Shown: piece by piece, positions 1 through 6,089 of the stretch
Layout: each line of letters opens with the position of its first letter
Position numbering within the stretch: position 1 is the stretch's first letter
Origin: Planctomycetota bacterium
GTDB taxonomy: Bacteria > Planctomycetota > UBA8742 > UBA2392
Length of the DNA: 64,000 bases
Direction of reading: 5' to 3'
Assembly (NCBI GenBank): GCA_016722065.1
Contig: JADKGX010000001.1
Coordinates: 496,001-560,000 of the forward strand
Made by a program: the position numbers and the translations under genes
The notes under the pieces: model-generated
Databases searched by the model: none
Told to the model about the DNA's origin: nothing
What the model saw: the letters and a program-made list of their open reading frames with translations, nothing else

Positions 1-2042
1 GCCGAAAGCGGCCCTAGTTCACTGGTGTAAATGCCTTTGCAGCCTCGCAGGTCCAGGCGACGAAGACTCTGGGGCCACCACTCTTGCGGCAGTTCGGTCA
101 ATTTCTGGCAGCCCGAAAGGTCAAGTTCAACCAAGTGGGCAAGGTCCGCCAACTCTAGCGGCACGGTCGTGAAATCGCCTTCGAGCCGAACACGTTTGGC
201 ACTTGCCGGCAGGCTGGCCAGCGTGGCTTCATCGCGCACCACGTACACCGCAGGCACTGGCACAACCTTGCCGTCGTCCTGCACGGGAACCGGGGCTATC
301 GGCTTGTCGAGATCCTCTACATATCGCACGGTCAAACGGTCGGACACTGCTTTGATTCCGGCCTCGGTGAATTTGTCCTTGCGGGAAATGAGTACCGAGT
401 GGTAGCCGACGGTTGCCAGGCGCTGCAATGCCAGATCGGTGAGCCCACTGCAACCGCTGATGTCTGCCGTGCGGTCCCCCTTATACTCGGACTCTGGCGC
501 CCCGACGTCAAAACAAGCATCCGTCAATTGCGGATTGCCCGCCAGCGTGATCTTGCGGGTCTCGCGTTGGGCAATACCAGTGTGATCCGGTGTCGTGGGC
601 GCAATCAGCTCGCGGACGGCTGCGTCGTCCAGGCCAGAACACTCGGAAACATCCAGGACGTCGATACGCCACCAGGTGGGCAGGAGTTTGGTGGTCGCCG
701 CTGTCAGGCCTGGATTGTGGCGGAACGACACCTGTTGAAAGGATGCGCGATCTTCCTCGGTGGTCGTGTACATCCTTTTCAGCAACCCTGCCGTGATTGG
801 CGGCCCCTGCCACTTGCCATCGGGCGCCTTGGTGCCTTCCAGACCAAGGTAGTCTGGAAACCAGGAAAACGTGACTCCCTCAAAGATGTCAGAGTTGCCC
901 GTGCATGCACCTGATAGCGCCAAGTGGCGCCAGACACCAGCCTTGATCAACTTGCCCAGCGACTCAGCGGAAACGCCGGACATGGCGTCGACCTGCAGCC
1001 AGTTGAGTTTCCATTGCGCCATCAGTTCGGCCCCGGCGTTGTCCAGAACATCAAGCTGGATGGCATCCTGCCCGGGCAAACAACGCTTGAGCGCTGCGGT
1101 GTTCGGGACGTGTGCAACGCCCATCGGGTCGTAGCTATGCAGACCCGGAGAACTGTCCAGGTAAAGCCGCAAGCCTTTTTCGCTCACAAAGGCGAAGCGC
1201 ATCTGGTCGCGGGCAGTGCGGTAGGCGTCGTCTCCGAGCAGGTTGGCGCCCCCGATGACCAGTTCCACAGACAACGGCAACCCGTTCCATTGCCGTTCCT
1301 GCGAGCGGGCCCCGAGTTCCTCCAGCGTATCCAGAATTTCGGCGACACTGAGTACTCCCATCTCCGGCTCAAACTCTCCCGCCAGCACAAAATTCAGATA
1401 CCGCCCGCCGCGCCAGATACGGTTGACCAGAACCTGGTCAGGCTTAATCGACTGGCCGCGGGCTTCGTAGAGAATCGCGGCCTTGCTAGTGGCCTTGCCG
1501 GCCTCGGTGACTTCGACAACGCCCGTGAACACGCCGCCAAGTGCGATGTCTGCGCTGAAGCACTCAAAGCGCTGGCCCTTGTGAACGCCTTGATCGGTGC
1601 CGAGGCCAAGCTCGCAAAGCCGGTTCTCGGCGCGCAGCAGGCGACCGTCGGCCAGTTCGGCGGGAAGCCAGATTGCGGATACGCGGGTGCCCAGCGGCAA
1701 TGTTGGCGGGTTTCCGATCAGTGCGGCCAACGCGGAAGCCGAGATTCCGGTACAGCCGCGCAGGTCAATCACAGTGTGCGCAGGCAGGTTCTGCATCGCG
1801 TTCAGCCCGGCGTCTGTGAGCGCGGTGCTGCAACGCAGGTCCAGTTCTTTCAGACGCTCGAACCTAACAAGCGTGCCGAGATCGGCATTAGTCAGTTTGC
1901 TGGCACGCACACGGGTTGCGTCGCGCGGCGCGCGTTCGACTTCTTCGCGCGTGTCTACGCGGATGAAGCCATCTTGCTCGCGTACCTGCGCACACAGCGG
2001 AAGGCTTACAAGACAGAGTGCTGCACAGAGGAACGTTCGCAT
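1..2042 (-). CDS. Secreted leucine-rich-repeat-like protein, 3' end beyond the left edge
   Basis: The minus strand is open from an ATG at 2042 to the left edge, giving at least 680 residues. The first 19 residues (MRTFLCAALCLVSLPLCAQ) look like a Sec signal peptide. Leucine-rich-repeat-like units of the form LKELDLRCSTALTDAGL and LVELDLSGCQKLTELP occur near the N terminus, in the middle (ADISGCSGLTDLAL) and at the visible C-terminal end. A region of different character (roughly residues 110-330) separates them. The units resemble the Cys-containing LRR subtype with LDLSGC cores. It is probably exported and binds protein or carbohydrate at the surface; no enzyme motif was seen. The C terminus, and any anchor there, cannot be seen. 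Confidence is high that the gene is real and moderate on the LRR class. Confidence 0.8.
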   Translation of the reverse strand, partial: MRTFLCAALCLVSLPLCAQVREQDGFIRVDTREEVERAPRDATRVRASKLTNADLGTLVRFERLKELDLRCSTALTDAGLNAMQNLPAHTVIDLRGCTGISASALAALIGNPPTLPLGTRVSAIWLPAELADGRLLRAENRLCELGLGTDQGVHKGQRFECFSADIALGGVFTGVVEVTEAGKATSKAAILYEARGQSIKPDQVLVNRIWRGGRYLNFVLAGEFEPEMGVLSVAEILDTLEELGARSQERQWNGLPLSVELVIGGANLLGDDAYRTARDQMRFAFVSEKGLRLYLDSSPGLHSYDPMGVAHVPNTAALKRCLPGQDAIQLDVLDNAGAELMAQWKLNWLQVDAMSGVSAESLGKLIKAGVWRHLALSGACTGNSDIFEGVTFSWFPDYLGLEGTKAPDGKWQGPPITAGLLKRMYTTTEEDRASFQQVSFRHNPGLTAATTKLLPTWWRIDVLDVSECSGLDDAAVRELIAPTTPDHTGIAQRETRKITLAGNPQLTDACFDVGAPESEYKGDRTADISGCSGLTDLALQRLATVGYHSVLISRKDKFTEAGIKAVSDRLTVRYVEDLDKPIAPVPVQDDGKVVPVPAVYVVRDEATLASLPASAKRVRLEGDFTTVPLELADLAHLVELDLSGCQKLTELPQEWWPQSLRRLDLRGCKGIYTSELGPLS

Positions 2043-2298
2043 AGCCCAACTCCGCGAGAAGTGTCACAACTATTGGATCGGCGGGGGCAACAGCAAGGGA
2101 AAAGTAGCTTCCTTGCTGAGCGCCAAAGCAAATGCGGTTTGCTGCGGCTGACCGAGTTGGTCTGGACAAAAGAAGCGTGCAGTACCGCAGGCGTCCCGTC
2201 CACAGGGCGGCCCGCGGTCCGTGCCCCCGCAACTCACTACAAAGGGGTCAGGCTGCTTTTTGGTGGCTGCTTGCTGATGTTCCGTGTAGGCTTCTGGC

Positions 2299-3027
2299 AT
2301 GCCGAGACCTCTTCGCATTGACCCTGGTGACATCTGCTATCACGTGATCAACCGCGGCAATGGCGGCGCCACGGTGTTTCGCAAGCCGGAGGATTTTGCA
2401 GCGTTCACGCGCGTGCTTTCGCTGGCCTGTGAGTTCATTGATGTGCGCATTCTGGCCTGGTGCCTGATGCCCACCCACTTTCACCTTGTGTTGTGGCCCC
2501 AGAAAAAGGGCGCGCTTTCGCGCTGGATGCAGTGGGTCACCACCTGCCATGTACGCCGCTACCACCGCCATTACCACAGTTCAGGCCATGTCTGGCAGGG
2601 TCGCTACAAGGCCTTTGCGGCCCAGGGCGATAAACACCTGCTGGCGGTGCTGCGCTATGTAGAACGCAACCCGGTGCGCGCCGGGCTTGCGGAAAAGGCC
2701 CAGCAATGGCCGTGGTCCAGCGCGCGCTTTTCGGGCTCGCGCTCGGCCGCTGGCTTGGCTGAAGACGCTGGAACGGAATCCGGCATCGATACGCCCAGGC
2801 CCACGTGGCCGTTGCAGTACTACCTGGTGCCGGGCCCGGTCAAGCGGCCCAAGCCCTGGCTGGCGTTTGTGAACCGGGTGGAGGACGACGCCGAGTTGAA
2901 GCGCCTGCGGGCTGCGGTGAACCGCGGCACGCCCTATGGCGACCAGAACTGGGAAACCACCATGGCCAAGAAGTTGGGCCTGCAATCAACGCTGCGGCCG
3001 CGAGGCCGCCCGCCAAAAAGAAAGTAG
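2299..3027 (+). CDS. RAYT: REP-associated Y1 tyrosine transposase (IS200-like)
   Basis: This 242-residue protein has the HUH single-strand endonuclease signature: HFH at residues 60-62 (within MPTHFHLVLW) and the catalytic Tyr candidate Y120 in RYVERNPVRAGL, followed by WSSARF. Length and motif order fit stand-alone RAYT (TnpA-REP) proteins, which cut REP-type hairpins and are usually domesticated rather than self-mobile. The last residues are basic (RGRPPKRK). The next 60 bases hold a two-hairpin REP unit, and related units recur at 4.1 and 18.1 kb, which fits RAYT with its own REP family. About 55 bases upstream (2242-2259) is the string AGGGGTCAGGCTGC followed by T, which I recall ahead of other RAYT-like genes; its role is unknown. 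Confidence in the family is high. Confidence 0.93.
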   Translation: MPRPLRIDPGDICYHVINRGNGGATVFRKPEDFAAFTRVLSLACEFIDVRILAWCLMPTHFHLVLWPQKKGALSRWMQWVTTCHVRRYHRHYHSSGHVWQGRYKAFAAQGDKHLLAVLRYVERNPVRAGLAEKAQQWPWSSARFSGSRSAAGLAEDAGTESGIDTPRPTWPLQYYLVPGPVKRPKPWLAFVNRVEDDAELKRLRAAVNRGTPYGDQNWETTMAKKLGLQSTLRPRGRPPKRK

Positions 3028-3037
3028 CAGTGGCTGT

Positions 3038-3087
3038 GTCGGCCCTGTCGGCCGACCCCCGGCACTTCCGTGCCGGGCTGTTGTTGT
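3038..3087 (+). repeat. REP unit A (two hairpins), directly after the RAYT gene
   Basis: Stem 1 is GTCGGCC with a 5-base loop and GGCCGAC (3038-3056). Stem 2 is CCCGGCAC-TTCC-GTGCCGGG (3058-3077), followed by a CTGTTGTT tail. The same architecture with compensating base changes occurs at 4094-4142 and, inverted, at 18062-18112. It lies 11 bases after the RAYT stop codon. Confidence 0.88.
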
Positions 3088-3137
3088 CGTGATGCAACGG
3101 CGTAAACGAAGCGCCGGTCACTGGGCTCATCAATGAA

Positions 3138-3163
3138 AAGCGGCCCCATTTCGGGGCCGCTTG
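3138..3163 (-). terminator. Rho-independent terminator of tRNA-Val
   Basis: Perfect stem AAGCGGCCCC / GGGGCCGCTT with a 5-base loop. Read on the minus strand it is followed by TTTTCATTG. It sits 6 bases after the tRNA CCA end. Confidence 0.8.
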
Positions 3164-3169
3164 CGAAGA

Positions 3170-3246
3170 TGGTGGACGCTACTGGATTCGAACCAGTGAC
3201 CCCTGCCGTGTGAAGACAGTGCTCTAACCAGCTGAGCTAAGCGTCC
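3170..3246 (-). tRNA. tRNA-Val (CAC)
   Basis: A 77-base cloverleaf including an encoded CCA. Acceptor GGACGCT pairs with AGCGTCC; the D-arm is GCTCAGCTGGTTAGAGC; the anticodon loop TTCACAC gives CAC; the T-arm contains GGTTCGAATCC. It reads GUG codons. Confidence 0.97.
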
Positions 3247-3375
3247 AGTTGCGTTGTCGAACCCTTGAACGGGCAAGGGTTTCAAGCAATCGCCTTGCTT
3301 GCCCCCATGCAAGGGCCGCGTATACTAGCCCTTCACTTTGGTGCGTCAAGCAAGGGCAGGACTCAAGGAAAACTC

Positions 3376-4056
3376 ATGGAAACGATCCTCGTGGTCGAGG
3401 ACGATCCTTCAATTCTTCGCGGCCTGGAACTGAACCTTCAGGTGGAAGGCTATTCGGTTGTTACTTCGGCCGATGGCGAAGACGGCCTGAAACAGGCCCT
3501 GGAGCGCCGACCGGACATCATTCTGCTGGATGTGATGCTGCCCAAGCTTTCGGGCTTTGATGTGTGCCGGCAACTGCGCAAGCAGGGGCTGAAGATGCCC
3601 GTGATCATGCTGACGGCCAAGAACCAGGAGATCGACAAGATCATGGGCCTGGAACTGGGTGCCGACGATTACGTCACCAAACCCTTTTCCGTGGCCGAAG
3701 TAGTGGCGCGCGTCAACGCCTGTGTGCGCCGCAGCAAGCAGTTTGAAACCCACGAGGCCAGCTACACGTTTGGCGATTTTACGCTGGACGTAAAGGGCCA
3801 GGTGCTGCGCCGCAAGCAGGTAGAGATCGAGCTTTCGCAGAAGGAATTCCTGATGCTGAAGCTGTTCCTCGAGAACGAGGGCAAGGTCTTGTCGCGTCAA
3901 GAGATTCTCGCCAAGGTGTGGGGCTTTGATTACTTCGGCACGGACCGCACGGTCGACAACTTCATCAACAAGCTGCGCCAGAAGGTCGAAGACGACATCA
4001 ACAAGCCCCGGCATATCCTGACCATGCGCGGCAGCGGTTACAAGTTCATGCGCTAG
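3376..4056 (+). CDS. OmpR/PhoB-family response regulator
   Basis: This 226-residue protein has an N-terminal receiver domain (about 1-120) with the acidic pair D9/D10, phosphoacceptor D52 (in ILLDVMLPK), T80 and K102 (VTKPF). It is followed by a C-terminal winged helix of the Trans_reg_C type (about 130-226; the end reads TMRGSGYKFMR). It is therefore a phosphorylation-controlled DNA-binding regulator. The start at 3376 is preceded by AAGGA, 6 bases upstream; upstream in-frame starts give a non-homologous extension. No sensor kinase gene is adjacent, so it is an orphan regulator here and its partner cannot be named. A REP unit follows about 40 bases after the stop. Confidence 0.95.
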   Translation: METILVVEDDPSILRGLELNLQVEGYSVVTSADGEDGLKQALERRPDIILLDVMLPKLSGFDVCRQLRKQGLKMPVIMLTAKNQEIDKIMGLELGADDYVTKPFSVAEVVARVNACVRRSKQFETHEASYTFGDFTLDVKGQVLRRKQVEIELSQKEFLMLKLFLENEGKVLSRQEILAKVWGFDYFGTDRTVDNFINKLRQKVEDDINKPRHILTMRGSGYKFMR

Positions 4057-4093
4057 GCCGGGACGTCGCGGCGTCGACGTGATCTGCACGTGC

Positions 4094-4142
4094 GTCGGCG
4101 TTTTGCGCCGACCCCCGGGACTTCCGTCCCGGGCTTTTGTTT
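4094..4142 (+). repeat. REP unit B (two hairpins)
   Basis: Stem 1 GTCGGCG-TTTTG-CGCCGAC (4094-4112), stem 2 CCCGGGAC-TTCC-GTCCCGGG (4114-4133), tail CTTTTGTTTGGG with a repeated GCTTTTGTTTGG. It lies between the convergent response-regulator and ferrochelatase genes, where it could also end transcription. Stem bases differ from unit A on both sides, keeping the pairing. Confidence 0.88.
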
Positions 4143-4159
4143 GGGCTTTTGTTTGGGTG

Positions 4160-5101
4160 CTATAGCGCGGCCTCTACTTGATCGGCCAGCAGGTTCAAGA
4201 ACTCGGGGTGGGTGTTGACGGCATTGGCTGCGGCAAAGCTTATGCCCAGTTCGTCGGCCTTGTGTTTGCCCTCAATGCCCAGGTCGTACAGCACCTCCAC
4301 GTTGTCGCACAGAAACCCGATGGGTACGGCCACGACGCTGGTGACGCCGGTCTGCTGCAGCTGTTCGATGGCCGCTTCAATGTAGGGCGTGGTCCAGGGA
4401 ATGTTGCTGTCAGTGGGCGCGCTTTGGTACCCCACCATCCAGTTCACTGACCCGAGTCGTTCGGCAACCAGGCGGGCGGTTTCCTCAATCTGCTTCACAT
4501 AGGGCGCGGTTTTCACCACGGGCATCGGCACGGCGTGGGCACTCAGCAGCAACCCGGTTGAGCCCTGACGCAAATCGGCCTGGATGGCAGCTGCGGCCTG
4601 TTGCGCGCGATCGGCCAGGGCATGAATAAAGCCCGGCTTGTTCCACCAGGGTTCCGCCACGCCAGCCCACCTGGGGCGGGCCTGTTCTGGCAGCTTCTCC
4701 AGGCCTTCGCCCACGCGGCGCAGGTAGCCGTCCCAACTGACGGAGGACTGGTGCGGGGACATCACCAACACGACAAAGTCGCCTTTCACTTCTGCCACTT
4801 TATCTGCGATGTGCGGCTGCCAGTGGTCGTAGCCAACCGTGACGCGCAGCTTGTGGCCGCGACGGGCCAGCTCCTGCCCCACCGCATCGGCTTGGGCCTG
4901 TGTGATTTCGTTGAAGCGCGAAAACCCGCCAAGGTGCTTGTAGTGCTGCACAACTTCATCCACCCGGGCCTGGCGCGCCGGGTTGTGGCCGAAAATGCCA
5001 GAAACAAAGCACTGGGCCTCGCCGGGGCAGGGGGTCACGCGCTTGCAGCAGCCCGGGGTGGGCCCGCCAAAACCGACTACCAGCAGGTCTGTAATCGCCA
5101 T
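4160..5101 (-). CDS. hemH: Ferrochelatase (proto- or coproporphyrin type)
   Basis: This 313-residue protein inserts Fe2+ into a porphyrin, at or near the last step of heme synthesis. The catalytic His is in LLLSAHAVPMP and the conserved Glu is in IGFLCDNVEVLYDL, both in the expected order and spacing. The segment HYKHLGGFSRFNEITQAQA corresponds to the usual HYxxxGGxSPIN region. Unusually, the early loop after FGGP carries four cysteines (C18, C19, C25, C31) in place of the common PEGPEDVxPFL stretch. The gene starts 3 bases after the stop of the diiron-oxidase gene upstream, so the two are almost certainly cotranscribed. Proto- versus coproporphyrin preference cannot be decided from this reading. 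Confidence 0.9.
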   Translation of the reverse strand: MAITDLLVVGFGGPTPGCCKRVTPCPGEAQCFVSGIFGHNPARQARVDEVVQHYKHLGGFSRFNEITQAQADAVGQELARRGHKLRVTVGYDHWQPHIADKVAEVKGDFVVLVMSPHQSSVSWDGYLRRVGEGLEKLPEQARPRWAGVAEPWWNKPGFIHALADRAQQAAAAIQADLRQGSTGLLLSAHAVPMPVVKTAPYVKQIEETARLVAERLGSVNWMVGYQSAPTDSNIPWTTPYIEAAIEQLQQTGVTSVVAVPIGFLCDNVEVLYDLGIEGKHKADELGISFAAANAVNTHPEFLNLLADQVEAAL

Positions 5102-5104
5102 GCC

Positions 5105-5962
5105 TCAACCCTTTGCATTGCCGGGGGTCTGGCCCGGTAGAGTTTCTTGCAGCCGCGCCACGACGCGCCAGTGTTGCCGCAACTGGCGCAAGGTGGGCTG
5201 GCCTTGTTCGCTGCCGCTGGTGGCGCTTACGCCGGGCGGCAGGTGCTTGCGGGTGCTTTCACCGGCGATCTTGTCAATCACGCCCCACCAGAAGCGTTCA
5301 CGGGCGTCCAGGCTAAGCATGGCGCCGCGGCGAATCTGGTCGCGGCCCTGCTGCGTCACGCAATATTGCACCAGGGCTTCTTCCAGCCAGGCCCCGTGGT
5401 CTTGATCCTGTTCCTGGTGGCAGGTCCAGTAGATGATTTCGGGTTCGTTGAAGCCGGCCTTTCGCAGCCCGGCAACGACATGGGTAAACATGGTTGGAAT
5501 GGCCCATTCATGGCCCGGGCCAAGGGCACCAAGGCCGACGAGAAAGGGCTCGTCGGTGCAGATGCGAAAGTGCTCGCGAATAAAGTGTACGACTTCAGGG
5601 TGCAGGGGCTGGTCGTCTTCTGTGCCCCTGGCAATGCCGGCGCTGTGCATGAAGTGGGTGTAGAGTTCCGCGTGGTCCTGGCCCTGGCTGCGTTCGCCGT
5701 ATTCGTCGACCAGCACTTTTGCAAGCCAGCCCTTGGCGTCGCTGTCGGGGGCGTTGAGCAGCAGCAATTCCATGTAGCGGGTGAAGTTGCCCACCAGCGC
5801 ATAGTGCTGGCTGGCCAGCACCTTGAAATCAAAGCGCGAGCGCGGGTCGGTGTTCATGCGGCCCAGCAGGGAGTGCCCCACGCCGGGGTGGCGAAGAATC
5901 TCGGCCCGCAAATCGGCCAGAAATTGGCGGGCGGATTTTTCCTGGTCAGGGCTCAGTGGCAT
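5105..5962 (-). CDS. Heme-oxygenase-like diiron oxidase (HDO; CADD/PqqC/TenA-like fold)
   Basis: This 285-residue protein has the complete diiron ligand pattern known from heme-oxygenase-fold oxidases such as CADD: E90-x6-H97 (ERSQGQDH), E152 (GHEWAIP) and H182-x3-D186-x2-H189 (HQEQDQDH). I infer an O2-dependent, non-heme diiron enzyme in the cytosol; the substrate is unknown. The start at 5962 is preceded by AAGGA; an ATG at 5977 has no such site. It is the first gene of a two-gene operon with ferrochelatase, which suggests a role in heme or tetrapyrrole metabolism or in iron handling. The family also includes p-aminobenzoate-forming and PQQ enzymes, so function should not be assigned by fold alone. 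Confidence 0.82.
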   Translation of the reverse strand: MPLSPDQEKSARQFLADLRAEILRHPGVGHSLLGRMNTDPRSRFDFKVLASQHYALVGNFTRYMELLLLNAPDSDAKGWLAKVLVDEYGERSQGQDHAELYTHFMHSAGIARGTEDDQPLHPEVVHFIREHFRICTDEPFLVGLGALGPGHEWAIPTMFTHVVAGLRKAGFNEPEIIYWTCHQEQDQDHGAWLEEALVQYCVTQQGRDQIRRGAMLSLDARERFWWGVIDKIAGESTRKHLPPGVSATSGSEQGQPTLRQLRQHWRVVARLQETLPGQTPGNAKG

Positions 5963-5996
5963 GGCGTGTCCTTGCATGCCCGCACACTAGACATGC

Positions 5997-6062
5997 GCCC
6001 CCGCCCATGCCAGCGGGGGCCATGCGCCCCTGAGAACCGGGGGCGGCCGCTTGGCCGCCCCC
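5997..6062 (-). terminator. Two adjacent GC-rich hairpins between two minus-strand genes
   Basis: Hairpin 1 is GCCCCCGC/GCGGGGGC (5997-6020), flanked by direct repeats of CATGCGCCCC. Hairpin 2 is GGGGGCGGCC-GCTT-GGCCGCCCCC (6039-6062). Neither has a good T-run, so they may be terminators or RNA-stabilising structures for the large lipoprotein gene upstream. Confidence 0.5.
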
Positions 6063-6089
6063 CGATTAAGTCACCGTTGCCAGCCGCGA

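Noticed and set aside
924..2321. 465-codon open frame on the plus strand
   Set aside because: It is the antisense of the LRR-like gene; its translation has no family signal and crosses the start region.
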